Source: Siphonodentalium dalli
Taxonomy: Eukaryota > Mollusca > Scaphopoda > Gadilida > Siphonodentaliidae
DNA: 64,000 nt
Assembly (NCBI GenBank): GCA_032622095.1
Contig: CP136062.1
Location: 201,961,959 to 202,025,958 of the forward strand
Direction of reading: 5' to 3'
Shown here: one piece after another, positions 35,476 through 46,321 of the stretch
Layout: each line of letters begins with the position of its first letter
Position numbering within the stretch: the first letter of the stretch is position 1
Made by a program: the position numbers and the translations under genes
Notes under the pieces: generated by a model
Seen by the model: the letters and a program-made list of their open reading frames with translations, nothing else
The model's database searches: none
What the model was told of the DNA's origin: nothing

Positions 35476-35608
35476 CATGTTGGACGCCATCGTGGATAAC
35501 AAAGTTTCCCCAACGCGGACTTTTGCGGATTTTGGATATGTTGTTCCTGATGCTTTTCCACGTCGAATGACACCGAAAACAGCTTGTAAACAATTTGTTC
35601 TAGGTTCA
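35476..35608 (-). repeat. right arm of the large inverted repeat
   Basis: Inverted partner of 31736-31865. From here to the catalytic-exon acceptor at 36168 I see no further feature; an open frame at 35754-36008 has no recognised motif. Confidence 0.7.
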
Positions 35609-36167
35609 CCTCAAAATCATGTCTCAACGACCAGACTAAATTGTTAACAATATTACTCAATAATATATTCACCCATGGATCTGACATCTTAAATGACATA
35701 CTCACCCGCAAAAGGGTTAATTAGCTATTGAGGTTAATTCTTGATAACCTTAATTGGTACCCTTCCAGGAAGCACAGATGTGCCCGACAGCAGCTGCACT
35801 TGTTTTCGGCATGATTGTTCATTTCATTCAATTATTGAATGATGGAAATCAAGTTTCTCTTCAACTCTATCTGTTATTGACAGGTGTTTTTTCCCAACAC
35901 ATACACATAATTGTTGTTTGCAAGTTAAAATTTCAATTTTATGGAGATTCAATTTATATTGGTGAAATACATGCAGATGTTTTGACTAATACTGGGATTA
36001 AATTATAAGAAATAACTTGTTTCGATTAAAGTGACACGTTATAGAATTTGTATTCAAAGTTTTCTGTTATAACTGCATAACCTCAGTCGAAACAAGACAG
36101 TGTTATTCTTTCTATAATATTTTATTATTTGGTTTTTAAATTACAACATTGTTTTTTCTTATTCCAG

Positions 36168-36835
36168 TGTCAAGCAGGATATCTCAATTGAAGCTTAAAC
36201 TTCTATGTTTTATTACGACCCAGCCCGGTGTTCTAACCACGAAGGCCCATGCTGTGAATATTACATGGGGCAGGCGTTGTGATAAAATCATATATATAAT
36301 ATCAAAATCGGGTGCTGATCATATAAATGGACATGATATTCTCAAAATCGACACTCCAAATTCGAGGGCTCATCTCACTGCCAAATCTCGAGAGACATTT
36401 ATTCACATTTACGACAAATATTTAAATGATTACGACTGGTTCTATAAGGCTGATGATGATACGTATGCAGTAGTTGAAAATCTGAAATATCTTCTGTCTA
36501 TTCATTCCCCCATGGACCGTGTATTCCTCGGCCACTATATGAAGTATAAGACCTTTAAAGGTGTAGGATACTATAGTGGTGGTGCGGGCTACACTCTCTC
36601 AAGGGAATCGCTACGGAGTCTTGTAGAGGATGGATTTTACAAGGACATGTGCCCACAAGACGGAGGTAATGAGGACTTAATAATAAGCCACTGCGCTGTG
36701 AAGACTGGTTCGAAGGCATTCTCGAGTCGAGATCGGTTTCATAGAGAAACATTCCATCCAGAAAGCATGTGGGACATGATAGCCGGTCCTCCTGGCCGAT
36801 TGGCTGACTTTTACTCCAGATATTATCCCACTGTT
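36168..36835 (+). CDS. C1GALT1: C1GALT1-like galactosyltransferase, catalytic-domain exon
   Basis: This 668-nt exon carries most of the GT31 catalytic domain. Landmarks in order match C1GALT1: the first strand (LKLKLLCFITTQP), a KAHAVNITWGRRCDK block, DWFYKADDDTYAVVENLKYLLS with the DxD-type metal and UDP-Gal site, YYSGGAGYTLSRESL, the disulfide pair in CPQDGGNEDLIISHC, and a histidine motif ETFHPESMWDMI. The acceptor is TTCTTATTCCAG and the donor is GTT|GTAAGT. It is entered in phase 1 and left in phase 0. An apparently longer frame starting upstream at 36149 is intron read-through. No frameshift or stop is seen and all catalytic landmarks are present, so the enzyme looks functional. Molluscs can carry several C1GALT1 paralogs, so one-to-one orthology is not shown. 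Confidence 0.93.
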
Positions 36836-36938
36836 GTAAGTAATAGTGCATTGAATAATGTATATGTTTTTGGTGAAAATTACATTTGCAAGTTTTATAT
36901 ATTTTCCATCATACATGTACTTGATCTGTACCTATAAT

Positions 36939-38226
36939 CAGTGACCACGCTGGACCGAAAAATATTTTTGGCTAAAAGTTTGGCCAAATGAAATTTGTTT
37001 TGGCCAAATTAAAAAAAAATTTGGCCAAATTAAAAAAGCTTGGACCAAATCTTTATTTTCTGGGCTCACAATTAAAGACTAAATTTTTTTTTTATTTATT
37101 TGTTACTCGGGAGACAACCATAACTTAAACAGCACACAAACAACTTTAAGAACCTAATATTATAGGAACATACATGTATGTATGCGTTCTGTTATAAATC
37201 CACTTCACCAAGTGCAATTTAGCTCTATGTCGTTGGTCACTGTGATCGCCAGCTAATTAGCTGTTTTAGTTGTCTCGGCTATTTTCGCCAAGATAATTTT
37301 TGCTTATGATTAGGTTATAACTGTCAATATTTATTTGTTGGTTTAAAACAGTTACGATGTGAAGCCAGGTTGTTGTTATTGTTAATCCCTATCTAGACGG
37401 GAGGCACTTTATAATACATTACGTAACTGCATGGCATGCCATCCAGTATAGTGCTGTTGACTGGTACATCCAATTATGGGACAATGCATTAACCCTTTAC
37501 CCAACAAACCGGCCAAAACCGGCCAAATAAAGCTTCAACAGCCTAAAATATCTTCGGTCTGTCTCAATAGAACCATACAAATATGGATATCATTGGAACC
37601 GGCTCCTTGACCACATTGTGATAGTTACAGTTATACCCTGTGCCAATGCATTCTCTTATATATGCGAGTCGACCATAGGTCGCCTCGCATATATAAGAGA
37701 ATGCATTGGCTTAAAAAAAATCTTTTTTTAACACTTTTTACCATTTTTTCTTACATTCTTTAACAATTTTATAATTTTTAATGTGTTAAGCCAATGCATT
37801 CTCTTATATATATGCGAGGCGACCTATGGTCGACTTGCATATATAAGAGTATGCATTGGCACAGGGCCCTTCTGTTGGGTAAAGGGTTAACATATTATAT
37901 CTTACATACCGCCCAATCAACAAATATGACATAACCAGTGCACAGATTAAATCTTTTTGACGATGTATTTTAAAGCCAATATTAAATGTTAAAGCTTAAC
38001 TTCAATTTGGGTTTTCATGGTAAGATGTTTCCGAAGTACGAAACCTGCATGTTCATGACTGGCGAATTGGCTATTATGTTTCATCACATAATTTCGTCAA
38101 GCTATTTAGCGCTTTTGAATTAGATTTAAAAATTCCGTCTCCATTTGGGGTAAAAACAACTTTGGCCAAATGAAATTGTTTTGGCCATTTTCGAAAAAAA
38201 ATGGCCCACCAACAGCGCGAACACTG
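36939..38226. mobile_element. hAT-like non-autonomous element with perfect 8-bp target duplication
   Basis: The ends are CAGTGACCACGCTG and, inverted, CAGTGTTCGCGCTG, the CAGTG form of hAT termini. CCTATAAT flanks it exactly on both sides (36931-36938 and 38227-38234). TTGGCCAAAT-type subterminal repeats lie inside both ends. A piggyBac-like MITE is nested within (37493-37886). It lies only 103 bases past the catalytic-exon donor. Confidence 0.85.
37493..37886. mobile_element. piggyBac-like double-hairpin MITE, intact, nested in the hAT element
   Basis: Ends CCCTTTACCCAACA and TGTTGGGTAAAGGG are perfect inverted repeats. TTAA lies outside both (37489-37492, 37887-37890). The TTAA site plus CCC start is the piggyBac signature. 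Two hairpins of GCCAATGCATTCTCTTATAT arms (about 37642-37710 and 37791-37860) bracket an AT-rich spacer, each with a TCGACCATAGGTCG-type centre. Confidence 0.85.
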
Positions 38227-38384
38227 CCTATAATTTAACCCACTTATTTTTCTCTGGTATTGTGTCATTAGTTTTCACAAATAGTCCAGTTGTTGAAGGC
38301 GAAAAAAGTTACCTACCCACACAAAATTTATAACAACCTAAATTTAGTATCATTGGAAAGAGGAGAGCTTCGTATATAACATAT

Positions 38385-39640
38385 AAAAAATCCACTCAGG
38401 CCGACGATATGACACTGTTGTCATTGACCGGACCAGGACTACAGGCATTATGTAATATATGCTCACAATTCTCAAACATGTGGAGGTTCATATACAACCC
38501 TGATAAGTGTAAGGTGGTCATATTTAACGAATCGACATCCTTGTTTAATCATAGAACGCGGAAACAGTGGGATCTAGGTGATAATTTAGTACTAGAGGCA
38601 GATAGTATTCAACACCTTGGCATCCCCCTTCATAGAAATAACCACACAACCGACTTCACTGATTACATAAGTCACAAAATCCGTTCAGTGTATCTCATGT
38701 TGAGCAACGCGGGGATGTATTCTGGAGGCATAACCCCTCTTAGTTCGAAAACAATATATGAGTCAGTAGTATTGCCAACTAGTCCATATGGTTCAGAACT
38801 CATGTGTGCATTATCTGTGGCCAATGAACTCAAACTAGAAGGGTCCATCGATTTTGTCTGAAGCAAATTCAAGGCCTCCCGGCCCGCTCCAGAACAGACG
38901 TGGTATTAGGTCTCCTCGGCACAGGCACAATTATCTCTATAATTGAAAAAACTTACCTTTTTTGGCAACCTCTGCAACACACTTGATGATAAATACTCGA
39001 AACAAATATTCTGATCCAGGTTAATTAAATGACCACTTTACACTCGGGAACCTCGATGAGTCATCGTTCATATATCACATTTTTAATGTCCTAACCAAAT
39101 ATGATTTACAGGACTATTGCACTGTCTACGCGCAGGAGGGCACTTTCCCGACAAAGGAGACATGGAAAAGCTTAGTGAAAGCAAATGTCAAAATAACACA
39201 GGAACGTTACTGGAGATTAAGAATGGAACATGACATCCAACTCATGCCATTTGCGGCCTGTTATTCAACTCTCAAAGTCTCGTACACTTTGGCATATGTG
39301 TCGCTCTCTTCCGAAACTTAGGCACGAGTGTGCTACAATTGCAAATCTCATAACGCAGTCTCTGATATGGGAGTCGGGAAGATGTCCCCTGTGCAATACA
39401 ACTTTCAATACCATGGTCGAACATGCCATACTTCATTGCACAACTAACAACCTGACCGTAATAAGGAACGACACGTGGTATTGCATTCTTAGTTACTTAG
39501 GTACTTTGGAATAGACTGCTTTATGGCTATCGATGAAATGTCAAAAACGAACAGATGCTGGTGTTTCTAGCATGCGTACCCAAAACTGTCAGTCGCCACG
39601 TAGAATCTGTTATTGAATTTATCACTTTTTTTACCACAAG
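38385..39640 (+). pseudogene. 5'-truncated non-LTR retrotransposon reverse-transcriptase fragment
   Basis: It opens at the RT active site (QADDMTLLS, the xADD form) and continues NMWRFIYNPDKCKVVIFNE and IQHLGIPL. At about 38850 the frame shifts: RFCLKQIQGLPARSRTDVV is read in a second frame, then KLTFFGNLCNTLDDKYSKQI in another. A C-terminal Cys/His motif (CPLCNTTFNTMVEHAILHC) lies near 39389-39445. The order of RT thumb, RxxLKxIQGLP..(T)RTD and CxxC..H....H.C is that of LINE ORF2 proteins. Several frameshifts and stops make it dead. It lies sense-oriented in the third recovered intron of the galactosyltransferase. The clade was not resolved. Confidence 0.85.
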
Positions 39641-40539
39641 GACATTCCTATTATGGACAACGTACGCGGAAATGGTACAGTAACGACATTTGCACACACA
39701 ACCGCATTTTGGCACAATTTCCGAGTCCTCAACACAGTCCACGTAGCGAAGAACAAACTTGTAAACTTGTGAAGCAATATATCTTTATTATCCTCCAAAA
39801 AATGAAGAGTTAGTTGCAAATTCAAAATCAATGGAAATATTTACTGATTTAGGGATAAACCTGCGCTGGGATGACACACCCTACCGCATGCACACCATAT
39901 GCTCAATGCACGCATACGATACATTAATGGTCATGACCACAGCAGGTCCTTATATACGAATTTACTCCGAAACTTTTATTATACACGTACACATGGGCAT
40001 GCAAGTGAACTTCTCGCAGAAGGTCTTTGTATTCTGGGTCTCTGATCCCAAATATATACTGTGTGTCGTCTATTTTTTATATTTATCTTTGTATATTTTA
40101 TATTATATCTATGCAGCCATATTCGTATTGTGATTTGTATTGTATTTAAATGTTTACTGGCTCTCCAGCAATGGAGGAATTATAGGAATATATATATAAT
40201 ATGGCAGAAAATAGTACAATCGCGGCCATAAATTGTTGTCAAAATGGCTGCAACTAAGACATGCCATGGCGAAAGCAACATATTGGATAACCACCTAGGA
40301 GTGAAAATACGTATTGGTAATACATATATACAAGTCTGTTGCTAAGTATCTTTAAAGGTACACAGATAATTAAAACAGATCCATCTGAAGGATTTTTCGG
40401 CCACTGCAATGCAAGTCAAACCTAAAGGTTTACATCTTTAAAGTTCGGTTTTCTGCTTGTCCTACATCCAACTGTAAGGCCAAAATATAATAATTTTGAG
40501 TATGTAAGACACAAAGTAATGTTTCGCCACTTAGTGCAT
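39641..40539. other. intron sequence without recognised gene
   Basis: AT-rich. Small open frames (39831-40133 and others) have no motif; the first part may be LINE 3' untranslated sequence. Confidence 0.4.
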
Positions 40540-41440
40540 GGTAATTTCATTCGGCATTGTAATTAATTAATGAATGTAACACAGAAACTGAAGTGCATAC
40601 CCTTGTGGTATAAAGACTAGTTATGTTTATGGATTTTTGTACACTCTCAGTGATAATATACCATATACATATGTCCCACTGCATATCCTACTGCTAAGAA
40701 ACACTCATCTCTTCAATAGATTAGCGCCATATCTCACCAGATCAAAGAGATGGTACATCTTACAGTTTATGAAGACTAATTATTACACTGCTACCAAACC
40801 GGTTTATTAGTAGACAATTTTGTTAAAATTACTTCAGCCGCCACTTTGCAACTGGAATATACTACCATGCAATGCACATTATTAGTTTTCAATATTGTTT
40901 TGTTTGAAAATATCTTATCAATACAAACGACATATTTATGCTAAATATTAGCTGATCATCATTTAAAGCTGTTATTTCAGCGTTGAACATTCACGAAATG
41001 TTGCTATTTGTGGTTTTATGTACATCAACTATATATGTAATTAGGGAGAAGGGGTAAACACTGTGATACGGTTGCAGAAATCGTAGTAGTTTTCGCACAT
41101 ATGTGGCTTTTGTGAATATATAACCAAATGTAATTTCCAGGTATAAACATAGTCTCCACCACAGAGTATGTAAAAAATATTGGTCAAGTTTATAATTTGT
41201 TGAAGATACTATATGGTACTCCTTTGTGTTTTGATAAATGCGATCATAATATACCACTATGCCTTCTTGTGATAAAAGAGAAATATTTTATTTCATCACC
41301 TTATCGGGGCAACTATGACTACTAATTTCGGACAATAGGATCTTCACATTTTACCCAATAGTATATGCATATCTCTAAAATTGTTCTACAGCAGCACATT
41401 TTGAAGGGTTTGGTGTTGTAGATATCAAAATAAATGATGA
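40540..41440 (+). repeat. dispersed repeat, inverted copy of 34380-35300
   Basis: Partner of the repeat described at 34380-35300, opposite strand, with moderate divergence. Sequence from 41441 to the pearl element at 41796 is unassigned apart from a poly-G run near 41749-41759. Confidence 0.6.
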
Positions 41441-41795
41441 TTGGTCGTTATTGATTCCTGGGTGGTGTATTCTCTGCACTTCTTCTATTCTAACTCAATC
41501 ATTAACATGGTAACAGTGGTATTGCCCAGTTGGGGGGTGGATGAGCTTTGGTCATATTTTTCAAGGTGGAAACTAATATTTATTGTAAATTGTGAAGTAT
41601 GTCTTTATTAGACCAAGACTTGACTATTTTCAATCTGTCAGTCATAATTTTAGATTGAAATGGCTAAAGTTGGAAACTTGCCAACCATAATTATGGGGGT
41701 GAGATTGGAAAGTTTGAGGTGTCAGTTGGAAAAATTCCAACTCAATTGGGGGGGGGGGGTGCAGATGATGTTTCACAGAGTTTGAGAATATCAGT

Positions 41796-43802
41796 TTTTA
41801 GCTCAACTTTGTAAAGTTTGAGCTAATGCCATGGCTTTGTCGTCCGTCGCCCGTGTGTGTGTGTGCATGTGTGCGTGATCCGTCAACAATTTCCTTTAGC
41901 ACGGGCTACAGGTCGTACCTTCGGTCGGATCATTATGAAATTTGTCATGGCTGTTGACATGACATGTAAATGGGAACATGTCATTTTGCGGTCATTCGGG
42001 GAAAAAACATGGCCGCCAGTGGCCATCTTGGATTTCAAAATTCAATCCATTAGCACGGGCTACAGGTCGTACTGTTCGTCTGATCATCATGAAATTTATC
42101 ATGGATGTTAATATTGACATGTAGATAACAAGTCATTTTGGGGTCGTTCGGCCAAAAAACATGGCCGCCAGCAGCCATCTTGGATTTTACTCTTTGCATG
42201 ACTAAATCCTTTGCACGGGCTACAGGTCGTAGCTTTGGTCGGATCTTCATGAAATTTGTCATGGATGTTAACAATTACATGTAGATGGGAACGAGTCATT
42301 TTGTGGTCATTCGACCAAAAAACATGGCCACCAGCAGCCATCTTGGATTTTACTCTTTGCATGACTAAATCCTTAGTCACGGGCTACAGATCGTACCTTT
42401 GGTCAGATCATTATGAGATTTTACATGGCTGTGGACATTGACATGTAGATGGGAACGAGTCATTTTGGGGTCATTCGGCAAAAAAAATTGGCCACCAGCA
42501 GCCATCTTGGATTTCAATATTCAATTCATTAGCACAGGCTACAGGTCGTACTGGTCATCTGATCATTATGAAATATCTCATGGATGTTAATATTGACATG
42601 TAGATGGGAACGAATCATTTTGGGGTCGTTCGGCTAAAAAACATGGCCGCCAACAGCCATCTTGGATTTTACTCTTTGCATGACTAAATCCTTTGTCATG
42701 GGCTACAGGTCGTAGCTTTGGTCAGATCATTATGAGTTTTGTCACGGCTGTTGACATTGACATGTAGATGGGAACGAGTCATTTTGGGGTCATCTTGGAT
42801 TTCAATCCATAAGCCTTGTCACTGGTTCGCGATTTTCAAGATGGCCGATGGTTCCATATGGTCCGATTCCTAGCATTTTACCCAATCCACCGGTAAAAGG
42901 TCAAAGTTAAGAAGTAGCATCCATTTGTAAACATTCGACAACTGAGTGCGAGCAATTTTTATCAGCATTTTATGGCTTAATTTCAGTGTAACTACGGGTT
43001 TAAGAATTGTTTTATGTCCATGTCATCTACAGAATTAGGATCTGGTGACGATGCGGACATTCAGACGTTTAAGCGATGGACGCCCTCTTTTGTCAACGAA
43101 CTTCCCATAATTTACTGATAAATAGCGAGTATTTGCGATAAAAAATAATTACGTGATACACTCAATCCATCTACTGCGTGAAACCTACATATTGTATGTA
43201 TCCAGGGTGATTGTTTAATTAGTTTTATGAAGTTGTCGCACCTGCGATTCGGTAACGAACTGTTGCCATTTTATTTTGGGAATTCCCAGACTGGAGCCAT
43301 ATGCTAAAAATAGATGCTACTTATCTTTGTCCTCCGGAGACCAAATGGCGGATTCACCGCGAGTTAGTGATCTCACTTATTAGCACAGGCTACAGGTCGT
43401 AATGTTCATCTGATCATCATGAAATTTGTCATGGATGTTAATATTGACATGTAGATGGGAACGAGTAATTTTGGGGTCGTACGCCAAAAAACATGTCCGC
43501 CAGCAGCCATCTTGGATTGTACTCTTTGCATGACTAAATCCTTTGACACAGGCTACAGGTTGTATCTTTTGTCGGATCATCATAAAATTTGTGATGGATG
43601 TTAACAATTAATGACATGTAAATGGGAACGAGTCTTTTTGGGGTCATTCTGCAAAAAAAATTGCTGACAGTGGCCATCTTGGATTTTACTCTTTGCATAA
43701 CTAGGCCTTTCAACTTTCCACATTCCTAATCACTCCATTGACTGTAACACATGAAATTATTCCCTTTCCAAGTTGAGCTACAGTGTCATTGACACTTTCA
43801 TT
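41796..43802 (+). mobile_element. pearl-like (Helentron-associated) element, copy 3, interrupted
   Basis: Start TTTTTAGCTCAACTTTG, GTGTGTGTG microsatellite, core units with GACATGTAGATGGGAACGAG, then CAAGTTGAGCTA, stem-loop AGTGTCATTGACACT and TTCATT. An unrelated segment interrupts it at about 42822-43378. Its 3' end lies 82 bases before the last galactosyltransferase exon. Confidence 0.75.
42822..43378. mobile_element. unclassified insertion inside the pearl-like element
   Basis: About 557 bases unrelated to the pearl core sit between two core fragments. Its ends carry a weak inverted relationship (CACTGGTTCGCG near the left, CACTAACTCGCGG as complement near the right), and the junctions suggest a TAA/TTA-type target. 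A 34-codon frame from ATG at 43014 (SGDDADIQTFKRWTPSFVNE) looks protein-like but has no recognised family; it may be a captured exon piece or chance. Confidence 0.5.
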
Positions 43803-43884
43803 TTATAAGTTGGTGGATAAAGTTGGAAGGAAAAACAAAGTTGGACACCTCTCTCCACCACTGATTGTACTTCTACTATTTCAG

Positions 43885-44067
43885 GGTCCAGAGTGTTGTA
43901 GTGAGCTGGCCATCAGCTTCCATCGAATAGCTCCAGAACAAATGATTATCTACGATCAACTCCTCTACAGAACTACAGTATTTGGACAGACATATGACCA
44001 GACTAAACTCGAAAGTCTCTTTGTTAAACGGGAAGAAGATAAAATACCTGAGAATAACCCTAGTTAA
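43885..44067 (+). CDS. C1GALT1: C1GALT1-like galactosyltransferase, C-terminal exon with stop codon
   Basis: This is the last coding exon: acceptor CTACTATTTCAG, then 60 codons and TAA. It opens with GPECCSELAISFH, the conserved C1GALT1 block (glycine, then a Cys-Cys pair and the SFH motif) that follows the YYP segment ending the previous exon. The phase-0 junction fits exactly. The remainder (IIYDQLLYRTTVFG) matches the conserved tyrosine-containing helix near the enzyme's C-terminus. A hydrophilic tail of about 20 residues follows and is probably lineage-specific. Only 81 bases separate the 3' end of a pearl-like repeat from this exon's acceptor, so the repeat may supply or disturb intronic splicing signals. 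Confidence 0.9.
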   Translation, partial: GPECCSELAISFHRIAPEQMIIYDQLLYRTTVFGQTYDQTKLESLFVKREEDKIPENNPS

Positions 44068-44232
44068 TTAAATAAGTTGGTAACATTGAGTTTTAAAGCC
44101 ATAAAATCTTTAGTTATTTTTTTGCTTAGTTGTTGGGGAAAAAAGTGGTAAAAACCAAATTTGACATACGGTATATAAAACTCGAACTATATATACTGGT
44201 ACCATAAAATGTTATATGTCATTACAAAATTA

Positions 44233-44238
44233 AATAAA
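44233..44238 (+). promoter_or_regulatory. candidate polyadenylation signal AATAAA for the galactosyltransferase
   Basis: An AATAAA hexamer lies about 165 bases past the stop codon in AT-rich sequence, before the foldback cluster that starts at 44426. Hexamers like this are common by chance in such DNA; no cleavage site can be confirmed. Confidence 0.3.
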
Positions 44239-44425
44239 TATTTCTTACTATGGCCCTGCGAATACCATCTTTTCACTGGAATCAAATTTAGAAAATGAAA
44301 ATCAATTAAATAATAGTTATTTTTTCATGGATTTGGAACTCGCAATATGAGATAGCCTGGGTATATTTCTCCCATGTTTGTTGCTATAACTAAACTATCT
44401 ATTAAACAAACACACCATGGAAGTT

Positions 44426-44537
44426 TACAGTAATGCTCTAACTAATCGACTTCTTAACCACAGCAGAATTATAGGTAACTTTTCTTACCGTTATTCTGCT
44501 GTGGTTAAGGAGTCGATTATTTAGGGCATTACTGTAC
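44426..44537. mobile_element. 112-bp foldback element, short relative of 18098-18318
   Basis: Arms TACAGTAATGC(T/C)CTAA and complement, with ACCACAGCAGAATTATAGGT against TAATTCTGCTGTGGTTAAGG-type inner arms. The centre present in the longer copy is missing. Confidence 0.7.
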
Positions 44538-44641
44538 ATGCTCGTCCATTGATTTAGGGCAAAAGGTGGAACTTGGAATTTAAATAATGCGATCATTGCA
44601 GTTAATTTTATGCTCACGGCTTCCTTTAAGTTGAGTCCAAA

Positions 44642-45077
44642 CCTGCAAATAGCGTGTCTGTCATTTGCAGAATGAGGTCCCCAGAGGGTGAATTTAGTGA
44701 CGCTACCCCACATAGTGATTAGCATCACTAAATTCACCCTCTGGGGACCTCATTCTGCTTAGGCCCTCAACTGTTATGGCAGACCTAGGATCAAATTGAA
44801 GTTCCCCAGTTGAAGTTGGTGATGTTCACCCATTGGGCGCCTCGATTATGGATTTTATCTTCTGCAAATTAGGGATATTGAAACTTCCCAGATGGGAAAA
44901 CATAACTAAAAACAATGTTAATTTGATACCATAGATACTTCCCAGAAGATGAGGCCTAAGCAGAATGAGGTCCTCAGAGGGTGAATTTAGTGATGCTAGC
45001 CCGCTATGCGGGATAGCGTCACTAAATTCACCCTCTGGGGACCTCATTCTGCAAATGACAGACACGCTATTTTCAGG
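44642..45077. mobile_element. double-hairpin foldback element with CCTGCAAATAGCGTGTCTGT ends
   Basis: The ends CCTGCAAATAGCGTGTCTGT and complement (CCTGAAAATAGCGTG..) bracket two hairpins at about 44670-44758 and 44963-45055. Each is built from GCAGAATGAGGTCC and AGAGGGTGAATTTAGTGA arms; the second is inverted relative to the first. The spacer is about 200 bases. Same plan as the piggyBac-like MITE, unrelated sequence. Confidence 0.75.
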
Positions 45078-45082
45078 CTTTT

Positions 45083-45447
45083 TTTTACCCTGTGCCAATG
45101 CATTCTCTTATATATGCGAGTCAACCATAGGTCGCCTCGCATATATAAGAGAATGCATTGGCCTAACAATTTTTTATCATGTTTTTTAAATAAATGTTTC
45201 TTACAATTTTTAGGACATAAAAACAAAAACATCCATTACACTGCAGGGAGCCCCACACATATATAGAAGCATATAGAAGAGTGTCGTATGCTCATGTTTG
45301 TCTGGGGCTCTGTATGGGTGAAATTATAATATTGTTAAAGAATACAAGAAAATATTATTAAAATTGTTAGGCCAATGCATTCTCTTATATATGCGAGGCG
45401 ACCTATGGTCAACTCGCATATATAAGAGAATGCATTGGCACAGGGTA
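45083..45447. mobile_element. double-hairpin element with TTTTTTTACCCTGTGCC ends
   Basis: TTTTTTACCCTGTGCCAATG and its complement bound the element. Hairpins on GCCAATGCATTCTCTTATAT lie at about 45095-45162 and 45372-45439. A GAGCCCCA..TGGGGCTC hairpin sits between them. This is the complete form of the single-hairpin copy at 21341-21687. Confidence 0.75.
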
Positions 45448-45654
45448 AAAAAATCCCGGCTTACGACTGTATTTGATATGGCGGGTCACATATGTGTGAC
45501 ATATTGTGTCACAATCACAAATGAACTTCATATATACATGTCATTCTACTACATTGTTATATATTATGTATCTATACACTTAACCTTATTTGGTAAAAGT
45601 ACATGTATATTAAATTGATTGATTGATTGATTGTAATGTATGATATTATCCCCT

Positions 45655-46321
45655 TTCCAAGGAGTATCAACATGGCTGCCGGCAGCCATCTTGGATTTTA
45701 CTCTTTGCATAAAGTCATTTGGCACACCCCACAGACCACATCCCTCATCCGATCATCACCAAACTTCACGTGGATCTTCAGGCGATCTATAGCTGGGATC
45801 TGTCAATTTTTTCCCGAATTTTGATGAAAAACATGTCTGCCAGCAGCCATCTTTGATTTCAAGTTTGAATCCATCGGCACACCCTACAGCCCGTATTTAT
45901 GGCCGGATCATTTTTTTTATTTTGCAGGCATGATTATGATCACCTGTAGATGGGAGCTGTCGAACTTGAATGATTTTCAATGAAAAACATGGCTGCTGCC
46001 AGCAGCCATCTTTGATTTTACTCTTTCCATGACTAAATCCTTTGGCACACCCTACAGACCACATCCCTCATCCGATCATCACAAAGCTTCATATGAATCT
46101 TCGTGGTGACCTCCAGCGGCCATCTTGGAATTGATCTTTGTATGACTAAATCCTTTGGCGCACTCTATAGACCACATCCCTCATCCGATCATCACCAAAC
46201 TTCATATGGAAGTTCGGGTGACCTCTAGTTTACTTTGCTTCTTCTTTATCATTCTATTCATTGCTCAGCAATAAATTAACTCCTTCCCAAGTTGAGCTAC
46301 AGTGTAATTGACACTTTCATT
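45655..46321 (+). mobile_element. pearl-like element fragment, copy 4 (5' end missing)
   Basis: Diverged core units (GCCATCTTGGATTTTACTCT, CACACCCTACAGACCACATC) end in CAAGTTGAGCTA, the stem-loop AGTGTAATTGACACT (one loop mismatch) and TTCATT. The AGCTCAACTTAC head is absent. Confidence 0.65.

Noticed and set aside
36149-36167. Start of the galactosyltransferase at 36149
   Set aside because: The codon there is TTG, the stretch is the polypyrimidine tract and acceptor, and the anchor and stem exons upstream fit in phase.
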